Source: Choristoneura fumiferana
Taxonomy: Eukaryota > Arthropoda > Insecta > Lepidoptera > Tortricidae
Length of the DNA: 64,000 nt
Assembly (NCBI RefSeq): GCF_025370935.1
Contig: NC_133473.1
Span: 2,850,728-2,914,727 of the forward strand
Reading direction: 5' to 3'
Position numbers and translations under genes: made by a program. Positions within the stretch are counted from its first letter, which is position 1, and each line of letters begins with the position of its first letter. Positions 12,001 to 18,779 of this stretch are shown piece by piece. The notes under the pieces were generated by a model. The model did no database searches, was not told the origin of the DNA, and was given only the letters and a program-made list of their open reading frames with translations.

Positions 12001-14292
12001 ACTCAAGAGATAGAGCCCTGTGACAGACAGACAGCGGAGCCTCAATAATAGGGTTCCGTTGGCACCCTTTGGGTACGGAACCCTAAAAAGGAGTTCTAAA
12101 TATTCCTACACCCTCTTAGATTTGTATGTTAACGACTCGTTACACTACAAGAACTATGAAGCAGATCCAGTGAGTCGTAAGAATTTGTGGGATCACGCAC
12201 GCCTCGCGCAAAATGGTCCCGTAAAACTTTAGTGGCCATAAAATATGGGTCACTAAGGGCACCCTCTTGAGTTTAATGTGGAACGCCATCAAACTTATAA
12301 TGATGGATTTCTTCTTCTATAAAACCCAGTTTAGATCTCTCATCATCTCAGCCGTAGGACGTCCACTGTTGGACATAGGCCATAGATCTCCAGTTGCTTC
12401 GGTTGGAAGCGGTTACAGCAGTGGTCGTTAAGTTGCGGCCCGCGGGCAAAGCTTGTAGTATGGATACTAAGCAACGTACATACTTACATACATACACATA
12501 CTTACTACTACATACTTACTTATGTATATAGATAAATACATACTTAAATACATATATTAAATATCCACGAGCAGAGAACAAACATTCGTATTATTCATAC
12601 AAATATCTGGCCCGGTCGGGAATCTTACCCGAGACCTCAAGCTTCGCAGTCAGGTTCTCTAATCACTTGGCCATCCGGTCGTCTCGGAATATAGGTAGGT
12701 ACAGTGATACGTTATCGGCACGCGTAACCATGTGTACAGGTGACACATTATCTCTATCGAGCGGTATCAAGATGTATCGTTTGATGGATTGTCGTTATAT
12801 CTCGTGTGATACAAGGTCGAGGCATTCTCAGCGCGATCACTTAACCAGACGATAGAAAAACTGTATGCAAAAATTAAACACATAACCCTGCTTCCTCGCA
12901 GTCGGGTAATAAATAAATAAATATCACGGGACAATTCACACCAATTGACCTAGTCCCAAAGTAACCTTAGCAAAGCTTGTGTTATGGGTACTAAGCAACG
13001 GATAAATATAATTATATAGATAGATACATACTTAAATACATATTAAACACCCAAGACCCGAGAACAAACATTCGTATTTTTCATACAAATATCTGCCCCG
13101 ACACGGGAATCGAACCCGGGACCTCAAGCTTCGTAGTCAGGTTCTCTAACCACTGGGCCATCTGGTCGTCTACCTAATATTCGGCTCATCCTATATAAAA
13201 TATACCAAATTTCAAGTTTCTAGGGCAGCTAGAAGCACCCTGTACGTTTTGATTTCACAGAAATTCTTGAAACAACTTTTTGCTGGAATCAATTTTTTTT
13301 TCAACTGCTCCAAGCAGTGATAAAATACTTAGGAGTGTTGGAAGTTAAGCTTAATACCTGATGATGATGATAGTAGTTGAACTAAGCGGTAAGCGTAAAA
13401 TGCGACGCGCTCCGCCCAGTGGAACCCCCTGGCCGAATCTAGAATAGGCTTTACGATTCTAGATTCGGTCAGGCTGTTTTAAACAATTATCTATTTAGTA
13501 CCTAAGTGCCGCGGGTTCACGGTAGATGCAGGCTGCTTCCATACGAAGCAAATGGAGGTCTACAGGGAAGGCCTGTGTCCAGCAGTGGACGTCCTACGGC
13601 CGGTATGATGACGATGATGACAAAAGAAAAATGTATTTTGAAAGTAACTGATGAACTTATTTTATATTTTTATGAATTTTCTACTTGTATTGAATCTGCA
13701 TCCATTCAGCACTGGCTGTAACAAAATCATCATATTACAGTACCCGGCCGTAAAGATTGCACATCGGTCTTTGGAGACTCGGCTAATTTCGGCTTCGTAG
13801 AGCGTTGTCACACACTACTTATGTGACGTTTGTCAGTCGTTGTTTGTGTAATAGAGTACGGACGCATTTAGATGAAAATATATAATAAAGAGTTGTTGAA
13901 ACCCCTCAAAACTTTAAATTGTACTATGGCATCATTAGGTAAAAGAGGGAAACTATCCTTTTTCTAGTAGTTGCAACAGCTCTATATAGATATCCGAAGT
14001 TTAAAGGTGCAGTATTTATTTGATATAAAACGTCACATAAATAAATACGATGATTGGTGGAAGGTGGCCAGTGTTCGGAAATCGTCGTGAACAGCCAAAT
14101 GTCGTTTTCTGAAGACCGATGCGCAATCTTTCTCGATGTGTAATTTGTTGCCTGTTTTGTTTCAGATGCGACTTCAACAAATACACCATCCGCTGCATCA
14201 AAACTGTGGGAGACATCGCGCAGAAACAAGAGCTGGCGATGGAGCTCGAAGCCAACTCCAGCGGCCGAGGGTCGCTCTCTGATTCTGATTAG
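75..14292 (+). CDS. PWP2: PWP2 homologue, WD-repeat protein of the small-subunit processome (12 exons, 5' end outside window)
   Basis: Periodic tryptophan protein 2 is a nucleolar WD40 protein of the UTP-B subcomplex, needed for 18S rRNA maturation. Exons read from the sequence: 75-240, 1550-1653, 3858-4006, 4987-5134, 6199-6390, 7078-7223, 7335-7482, 7970-8113, 8634-8743, 9949-10089, 11031-11238, 14166-14292. Almost all are bounded by AG/GT with compatible phases. They encode about 590 residues, matching the part of human PWP2 from about residue 325 to the end. Family signatures include GDWIAFGC, DGKVKVWNTTTGFCFVTF, RYRNFRTLTSP, LASASWDKTVRLW and MTEFGN. The C-terminal helical domain ends in an acidic GSLSDSD. 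ATTAAA lies 8 nt after the stop. Exons 75-240 and 9949-10089 carry small indels that break the frame; the others are clean. The 5' exons are missing because the window starts inside an intron. Identification is firm; the exact end of the first exon (240) is not. Confidence 0.93.
565..613 (-). repeat. Fragment of the 'cggaaccc' dispersed repeat
   Basis: The sequence tacggaaccctcggtgagcg followed by a cacgcactggcc-type end is the terminus of the repeat family seen in full at 11808-12092 and 58971-59830. The rest of 241-1549 is intron in which I recognise nothing firm apart from the inverted repeat at 880-990. Confidence 0.5.
880..990. repeat. Short inverted repeat in PWP2 intron
   Basis: A tgcgtccaatatgacgcgt segment at about 880-898 is mirrored by acgcgtcattggacgca at about 970-987. 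It is possibly a decayed fold-back element. Confidence 0.4.
1835..1950 (-). mobile_element. tRNA-derived SINE fragment
   Basis: A diverged piece of the SINE found intact at 12905-13172. It shares the acaaacattcgtat...catacaaatatctg block and the reverse-complemented A-box region (ctctaaccact). Confidence 0.6.
2153..2186. repeat. (ACGTT)n microsatellite
   Basis: About six tandem gttac/acgtt pentamers. Confidence 0.9.
2237..2375 (-). mobile_element. LINE 3' end (Jockey/CR1-like), minus orientation
   Basis: The aaagtcaaagtc...atctttattcaatttaggc block is the 3' UTR end found attached to reverse-transcriptase remnants at 45107-45840. Only the 3' end is present, as expected for a 5'-truncated LINE insertion. 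Confidence 0.65.
2395..2800 (+). repeat. 'cggaaccc' dispersed repeat, rearranged
   Basis: It starts with aagtgcgagtcg...gcacgaagggttc and ends with gggtacggaaccctaaaaa, with a diverged partial start before it. It is the same family as 11808-12092, 47285-47735 and 58971-59830, and common in lepidopteran introns. Confidence 0.65.
2823..3013. mobile_element. MITE with ~40-bp imperfect terminal inverted repeats
   Basis: The left end aggtaggcgtccactgatcc is mirrored by the right end gacaagtggacgtttacctt, and inner cgcatcgtacgcttcggacg by cgtccgatgcgtacgata. It has no coding capacity. Confidence 0.65.
3180..3770 (-). mobile_element. LINE 3' UTR copy with a nested insertion
   Basis: Homologous to the 3' UTR of the LINE at 41455-43376 (attcaaatcatt, gcaatgggcacttttacacg, agggatgtatggggtccct, tagaatgcttccaccg blocks). 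About 165 bp of unrelated repeat (about 3437-3598, ending near agcgcgagcaaagctcgctc) interrupts it. The intact hairpin at about 3389-3408 belongs to the family described at 42092-42336. Confidence 0.65.
4054..4210. mobile_element. MITE with accccc terminal inverted repeats
   Basis: The left end accccc ttattcataaa pairs with the right end tttatgaataagggggt. It is 157 bp and non-coding, in the intron between PWP2 exons ending at 4006 and starting at 4987. Confidence 0.7.
4660..4935 (-). mobile_element. LINE 3' end, minus orientation
   Basis: Carries the widely repeated lepidopteran block read on minus as catcaggagacccacttgct and tgcagatgtttatgggcggt. The same block, in the opposite orientation with a poly(A) tail, is at 61985-62142. 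Confidence 0.6.
5158..5625 (-). mobile_element. Non-LTR retrotransposon fragment, reverse-transcriptase C-terminus
   Basis: Minus-strand reading gives a peptide with NFLPRTAKLWNELS and VFPDRCDLQAFKKR, typical of the extreme C-terminus of Jockey/CR1-superfamily LINE polymerases. A 3' UTR block follows. The catalytic RT motifs are absent. It separates the real PWP2 exon (4987-5134) from its decayed copies. Confidence 0.6.
5630..6118 (+). pseudogene. Four decayed tandem copies of the PWP2 exon 4987-5134
   Basis: Copies at about 5630-5730, 5752-5855, 5884-5985 and 5988-6085 keep the caccaagcctcgtgcagttt, cgagatatttctgtggtc and gggaaactcctggacgtaag blocks of the upstream exon. All share one internal deletion of about 31 bp around the codons for SSSELCAAGG, and most keep a donor-like GTAAGT. 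Acceptor-like CAG/ATA or CAG/ATG lies before at least two. Stops and shifts break the reading (for example ttagataatt in copy 2). Confidence 0.85.
6643..6940. mobile_element. MITE with long terminal inverted repeats
   Basis: The left arm (about 6651-6682, cacagatatagattacacta) and right arm (about 6898-6930, tagtgtaatctatatctgtg) are reverse complements. The interior is GC-rich. An end fragment of the same family opens the window. Confidence 0.7.
6945..7077 (+). mobile_element. Retroelement 3' tail abutting a PWP2 splice acceptor
   Basis: The block ttgttgtcttgtgttgtaaa, then taaatgtattttctttcttt, matches the 3' ends of elements at 41118-41292 and 29668-29822. Here the (ttct)n tail runs straight into ctctcag, the acceptor of exon 7078-7223. 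Confidence 0.65.
8126..8180. repeat. (ACGAT)n-type microsatellite
   Basis: Degenerate tandem acgat/acaat pentamers just after the donor of PWP2 exon 7970-8113. Confidence 0.8.
8397..8524. mobile_element. MITE with tacagtcaccagca terminal inverted repeats
   Basis: The left end tacagtcaccagcaccaata pairs with the right end attaatgctggtgactgtac. It is about 128 bp, non-coding and intronic. Confidence 0.7.
8766..8986 (-). mobile_element. Retroelement of the 41118-41292 family, minus orientation
   Basis: The gaaagaaagaaagaaaaaga tail at the left and the region around ccgcagcgctggttttcagt at the right are the reverse complement of the family's 3' tail and internal hairpin region. Confidence 0.5.
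8995..9240. repeat. Degenerate (TCTCAT)n pyrimidine-rich microsatellite
   Basis: About 240 bp of imperfect ctcatt/ctcagt hexamers. Any reading frame here is low-complexity His/Ser and not a gene. Confidence 0.85.
9338..9376. mobile_element. MITE end fragment
   Basis: actcgatttaagacgtgagt followed by tatccgggtcaatata matches one end of the MITEs at 34172-34364 and 55630-55789. Confidence 0.6.
9594..9662. repeat. Short palindromic element
   Basis: aaggcccatata...acgattcgtc is mirrored by gacgaatcgt...ggggcccttа-type sequence (aggccc/gggccctt ends). It is a compact fold-back of about 69 bp. Confidence 0.5.
9949..10089 (+). CDS. PWP2: PWP2 exon with multiple frame breaks
   Basis: Acceptor atttgcag and donor gtgagt are intact, and the flanking exons join in phase with it. 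The conserved C-terminal domain can be followed only by changing frame several times: LDSTAAAV-like, then ALVSA-like, then NEHTIIRECVEG, then VPSSD-like. This fits at least four single-base losses in 141 bp. Since the exons on both sides are clean and the gene looks single-copy, assembly error is likelier than a real pseudogene, but this cannot be settled here. Confidence 0.75.
10435..10890 (+). repeat. Dispersed repeat with cgacgcaaaaagaggggtgt end (single 127-bp module)
   Basis: Carries gttataagtttgaccg, cttaaacgggtggaccgat and gatggttcttagacatgttt blocks. At about 10750-10880 it holds one reverse-oriented copy of the 127-bp unit that is amplified at 28078-29480. It matches the reverse complement of 29460-29985. 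Confidence 0.7.
11540..11760 (+). repeat. Second copy of the same dispersed family (partial)
   Basis: Shares the gttataagtttgaccgctat and gatggttcttagacatgttt blocks with 10435-10890 but lacks the 127-bp unit. 11280-11540 has no feature I can name. Confidence 0.6.
11808..12092 (+). repeat. 'cggaaccc' dispersed repeat, near-complete copy
   Basis: Starts ggcaagtgcgagtcggactc and ends gggtacggaaccctaaaaag. Internal blocks are shared with 2395-2800 and with 58971-59830 (reverse). No protein is encoded. Confidence 0.7.
12340..12420 (-). mobile_element. RTE-type LINE 3' fragment, minus
   Basis: The cgtccactgttggacatagg block and following bases match the minus-oriented RTE-like remnant at 56110-56620. 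Confidence 0.5.
12450..12690 (-). mobile_element. tRNA-derived SINE, diverged, minus
   Basis: A diverged copy of the SINE at 12905-13172, expanded by a ctacatacttac-type microsatellite. Confidence 0.65.
12905..13172 (-). mobile_element. tRNA-derived SINE, minus
   Basis: Read on minus, it starts with a tRNA-like head: A box tggcccagtggttag and B box gggttcgattcc. A conserved body and a short aaataaat-type tail follow. Other copies are 38600-38860 and 48015-48272. Confidence 0.75.
13431..13470. repeat. Perfect-looking small hairpin
   Basis: ggccgaatctagaat and attctagattcggtc form a 15-bp stem with one G-T pair around a 10-nt loop. Confidence 0.6.
13505..13615 (+). mobile_element. RTE-type LINE 3' fragment, plus
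   Basis: The ggctgcttccatacgaagca and cagcagtggacgtcctacgg blocks, then a gatgatga tail, match copies at 32222-32315 and 35440-35512. Confidence 0.6.
13752..14133. mobile_element. Putative MITE in last PWP2 intron
   Basis: The left arm aaagattgcacatcggtctt pairs with the right arm aagaccgatgcgcaatcttt near 14114-14133. Length is about 382 bp. Confidence 0.5.
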
Positions 14293-14299
14293 TTTACTG

Positions 14300-14305
14300 A
14301 TTAAA
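14300..14305 (+). terminator. PWP2 polyadenylation signal ATTAAA
   Basis: A common variant of AATAAA placed 8 nt after the PWP2 stop codon, followed by T-rich sequence. Confidence 0.5.
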
Positions 14306-14754
14306 GTTTTTATAAGTCTAAATTTTGTTTTATTACCAGCCTTGAAAGATTTGTATTGAAATACTGGGATTTTGCAAAATTGCCGTGAACATTTCTTAAC
14401 TAATAAGTGGTGATTACCGTAAAAGTTAGGCATTAGTCCCAGCGCCCAGTAGAAACATATTCCTCGCAAATACATCCTAGCACGTCTCTGGTGGAAACGC
14501 TGCTTTAGACAATACGGCCTCAGAATAGCATAACACGGCCAAATTACGAACAGTGGCAAGTGGCTCAACAATCCTGGTTCGTGACTGTACCTCTAGCTAC
14601 ATACGTCACACAGGAAATTGCTTGAGTCGTGCGACCACCAAAACAGCACTAACAATGTAAATTGTTATGTAAAGTAGTGACAAAGTATCTAACTATTACT
14701 GTACGTTTAGTTGAAGGCCATGGTTCAGTTTTGATCAACGATTTCCGAGTTATC

Positions 14755-14960
14755 ACCTTTTTACCCGACTGCCCGAAGGAGGGTTATGTTTTCCAAGCGT
14801 ATTTATGTATGTATGTAAGTACCTATGTATGTTTGTATGTATGTGGGTATGTATGTGTATTTCTTTGGTCCTCGCTGCAGCCTAAACGGCAAGACGGATT
14901 TTAACATATAAGGTATCATTGGATTCGTCATAACTGTCAGAGTGACATGGGAGTAGTGTG
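14755..14960 (+). repeat. Dispersed repeat with (GTAT)n tract
   Basis: Contains cccgactgcccgaaggaggg and a gtatgtatgt tract followed by cggcaagacggatttta. It is recognised only as lepidopteran intergenic repeat and marks the left edge of the atypical island. Confidence 0.4.
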
Positions 14961-15245
14961 TTTTTGAGAGAACTGGACCAGTGGAGCGTGGAGCAAATCT
15001 GTAGTTCCAAGAAAATCCGCAAGAGTATTATAGAGGGCGCCACTGTGTGTTTAGTTAGCTCAAAGTCCAAGTAGTTCCAAAAATTCCGCTAGGGTATTTA
15101 TAGAGGGCGCCACTGTATTAGTAGTATGGTTCCATAAATAATCCGCATAGAGGGCACCACCTGAGCAAAAGAGCTGGACCAGCAGAGCGTGGAGCAAATC
15201 AGTTCCAAGAAAATCCACAAGAGTGAGGGCGCCACTGTGCTAGTT
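14960..15245 (+). repeat. Four imperfect ~75-bp direct repeats
   Basis: Each unit has agttccaaraaaatccgcaa-like sequence followed by agagggcgccactgt. Units end near 15044, 15117, 15161 and 15238. gagcgtggagcaaat occurs twice. Related agttccaaaaa pieces reappear at 17425-17500. No coding potential was seen. A (GA)n run follows at about 15313-15335. Confidence 0.65.
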
Positions 15246-15347
15246 CAATGATCACGCGCGGCGCCATCGAGAGAGTAAGAAAGAGAAAGCATGAGCAGCT
15301 GTGTGTATGGGTGAGAGAGAGAGAGAGAGAGAGAGATAGATACGTGG

Positions 15348-17350
15348 TATCAGGCTGATTTCCGACGAGGTCCCGCACGCATCGATCCTAGATCGGGGGC
15401 ATAAAACAGCTGCGAGAGCTCTATATTATACAGCGTAAGGTTGATTTTACGATGATTTTAAGAAGATCATACTTAGAAATAGCAACTTTATGTTTACAGT
15501 TGGATATCATTATCTAGTATGTGCTAATGGTATTTCTAACTGCACCACACGGATGGTATAATTTTAAAACTGAAGACTCTGAGATCACGGGTTCGACTCC
15601 TGATCAAGCGTTGAAAAAAAGTGTTAATAAGTATCAGGCTGATTTCTGGTGAGGTCTCGCGTCCATGCGATCTAGATCGAGCATGAAACAGCTGCGAGAG
15701 CTGTATATTATTACGGTGTATGGTTGATTTTATGATGATTTTAAGAAAATCATACTAGAAATGAAACTTAAGTTTACAGTTGGATATCGTTCTAGTATGT
15801 GTTGATGTTGAGACTCTGAGATCGCGGGATCGAATCGAAGTTCTGGCTCAGCGGTGTCCAATCACAGAGCATATTTCGCTGACGTCATAAGTACCAGCAC
15901 CGAATCGCGGTTTGCGGCCGACTTCCGGTCCAACTAGACTACATCATGCGGTATCAGGCTGATTTCCGGCGAGGCCCGCGACCATCGATCCTAGATCGGG
16001 CATGAAACAGCTGTCAGAGCTCTATATTATACAGCGTAAGGTTGATTTTACGGTTAGAAATGACAACTTTACGTCCACAGTTGGATTTCGTTATCTAGTA
16101 TGTGCCGATGGTATTTCTAACTGCACCACACGGATGGTATAATTTAAAACTGGAGACTCTGAGATCGCGGGTTCGACTCCTGATCAGGCGTTGAAAAAAG
16201 TGTTAATAAGTATCAGGCTGATTTCCGGCGCGGTCCCACGTCCATCGATCCTAGATCGGGCATAAAACAGCTGTGAGAGCTCTATATTATACAGCATAAG
16301 GTTGATTTTACGGCGATTTTAAGAAGATCATACTTAGAAATGACAACTTTACGTTTACAGTTGGATATCGTTATCTAGTATGTGCTAATGGTATTTCTAA
16401 CTGCACCACACGGATGGTATAATTTAAAACTGAAGACTCTGAGATCACGGGTTCGACTCCTGATCAGGCGTTGAAAAAAAGTGTTAATAAGTATCAGGCT
16501 GATTTCTGGTGAGGTCTCGCGTCCATCGATCCTAGATCGAGCATGAAACAGCTGCGAGAGCTCTATATTATACGGTGTATGGTTGATTTTATGATGATTT
16601 TAAGAAAATCATACTTAGAAATGAGAACTTAACGTTTACAGTTGGATATCGTTATCTAGTATGTGTTGATGTTGAGACTCTGAGATCGCGGGATCGAATC
16701 GAAGTTCTGGCTCAGCGGTGTCCAATCACAGAGCAGTATTTCGCTGACGTCATAAGTACCCAGCACCGAATCGCGGTTTGCGGCCGACTTCCGGTCCAAC
16801 CTCGGACTCCACATCATGCGCGGTATCAGGCTGATTTCCGGCGAGGCCCCGCGACCATCGATCCTAGATCGGACATGAAACAGCTGTCAGAGCTCTATAT
16901 TATACAGCGTAAGGTTGATTTTACGGTTAGAAATGACAACTTTACGTCCACAGTTGGATTTCGTTATCTAGTATGTGCCGATGGTATTTCTAACTGCACC
17001 ACACGGATGGTATAATTTAAAACTGGAGACTCTGAGATCGCGGGTTCGACTCCTGATCAGGCGTTGAAAAAAGTGTTAATAAGTATCAGGCTGATTTCCG
17101 GCGAGGTCCCACGTTCATCGATCCTAGATCGGGAGCATAAAACAGCTGTGAGAGCTCTATATTATACAGCATAAGGTTGATTTTACGGTGATTTTAAGAA
17201 GTTCATACTTAGAAATGACAACTTTACGTTTACAGTTGGATATCGTTATCTAGTATGCGCTAATGGTATTTCTAACTGCACCACATGGATGGTATAATTT
17301 AAAACTGAAGACTCTGAGATCACGGGTTCAACTCCTGATCAGGCGTTGAA
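15348..17350 (+). repeat. Higher-order tandem array, 7 monomers of ~260-330 bp in an A-B-C order
   Basis: The start motif tatcaggctgatttc occurs at 15348, 15632, 15952, 16211, 16492, 16824 and 17084. Monomers 1, 4, 7 resemble each other most, as do 2 and 5, and 3 and 6, giving a higher-order period of about 860-873 bp. The A and C types carry cgggttcgactcctgatca, which contains a tRNA B-box-like GGTTCGANTCC. The B type has a gggatcgaatc variant and an extra ~90 bp with cgctgacgtcataagta. No acceptor-stem pairing supports a real tRNA gene. Confidence 0.85.
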
Positions 17351-17509
17351 AAATAAATTAAGATTTTACTTGTTTTTCTTCTTGTTCTAACTAGCTTTCG
17401 CCCACGGTTTGCATGCATGAATATAGAAAGTAGTAGTTCCAAAAAAATCAGTATTAGCATCACTGGGTTATGAGTGGTTCTTCGATGTAGTTCTAAAAAT
17501 TCATCATAA

Positions 17510-17536
17510 TCATCATCATCATCATCATCATCATCG
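17510..17536. repeat. (ATC)n microsatellite
   Basis: Nine or so atc/tca trinucleotides. 17350-17657 otherwise shows only agttccaaaaa fragments and low-complexity sequence. Confidence 0.85.
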
Positions 17537-17657
17537 TCTCACCGGTGGTAGAGTTTTATTTTTAAAAATATCATAGGAGGAGGGTCGAATCAAACAGCGC
17601 ATTGATGTTATGAATATCTATATTAAACCCTGAATCGTTTATGTGATGATATCTTTA

Positions 17658-18489
17658 TCATATTCTATGATATAAAAATATGAGTACTAATATTTCCAGT
17701 TTGGGAACATTCCTCTGATGTTTCCCTGTCCACCGCCGTACGTACTTAATCGCACGATCTCGAGAGCCTAGTTCTCTTATACACCTATGAGGATGATCAT
17801 AATGTTCTAGACGTCGTCGCGACTCTCGAATCAGGTTCATACCATAGGTAACATCAAAACCGATGCCCTTACCCCAAAACACACCTTTCATGCACAGAAC
17901 ACTATCAGAACTTTTTATAAGATATTGTAACATATAACACATCACAACATAGGTGTATTCATGTACGTGTTTAATCGCGTTTAAAGCTCGATCCTTAGCA
18001 AAACTTCTTTTAACATCGAATAATAGTATAAAATCGATTTTTAGATTTGTATTTGTCCATACTTCGAATTTTTCTTCTATATCGTCTATGGACAGTCTAT
18101 CATCATACACGGTTTTACTAAAGCCGCTTCGAGCTAAAACTCGTTTCAAGTTAACACTCGAGGGGACCAAACAATCCACATCGTTGTATGCATTAGTGTA
18201 GCCTAACGCATACGCAGGAAAACCTCCGAATATCATGAAAAAAGGATGCTGCCAATCTTCTAAAACATCGAAAATGCTACTAATCATTTCATAAACAGCT
18301 GGCGCCTCCACATTTAACACCGATAGGATCCGCGTTTAAAGGTTGACAATCATCCGCCTCCAGTAGAGATAATAGATAACCACTAATAACATTGTTTTTC
18401 ACTATCTGAATATCATCCCACTTCCAACGAATAATATCATGATTTCTCAAAAGTAGACGTGAAGCAATGAAAACACTAGGAAACTGCAT
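17658..18489 (-). pseudogene. Frameshifted ORF with nucleotidyltransferase-like motif
   Basis: One reading frame runs from an ATG at 18489 to about 18323. A second frame, offset by one base, continues without a stop to 17658, giving about 277 residues in total. The two frames meet at atcggtgttaaatgtg, where one extra base accounts for the shift. The downstream part holds MIFGGFPAYALGY, then DVDC and later IDFILLFDV. A glycine-glycine loop followed by D-x-D and a later D in a hydrophobic strand is the outline of the nucleotidyltransferase fold. I do not recognise the family. It may be of DNA-virus or polydnavirus type (an ichnovirus repeat-element-like protein is one candidate), or a host gene remnant. 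No introns are needed. No neighbour suggests a pathway. Confidence 0.55.
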
Positions 18490-18712
18490 ACTGTTTACCT
18501 CTCGCACGCACACACACGCACACACACACAAGTCCACGTCAAATGAATATTAATTCTAAATGTAATTGTCTGGTGGTGGAGCGGGAGTAGATAAGATAAG
18601 GTTTGAAGACAGGATGGACAGCATCGGTGGGTCATGCGTGTTTAGCCTTTTTACGTTATTTTCTTATGTACGATACTGTCAAAGATTTAAAACGAATAAA
18701 ACACATCAAAAA

Positions 18713-18771
18713 AGCAATTTGTACTGTCATTTCCTCGGTCAACAAAATTTAGATTATTTAAACATTAAACA
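18713..18771 (+). repeat. Left copy of a ~57-bp direct repeat
   Basis: The aagcaatttgtactgtcatt to tttaaacattaaac block recurs almost base for base at 21619-21675 and brackets the BEL/Pao fragment. Confidence 0.85.
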
Positions 18772-18779
18772 TGGTCAAT

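Noticed and set aside
15348..17350. Tandem tRNA genes in the higher-order array
   Set aside because: Only a B-box-like motif is present. No acceptor stem, anticodon arm or A box of the right spacing can be drawn.
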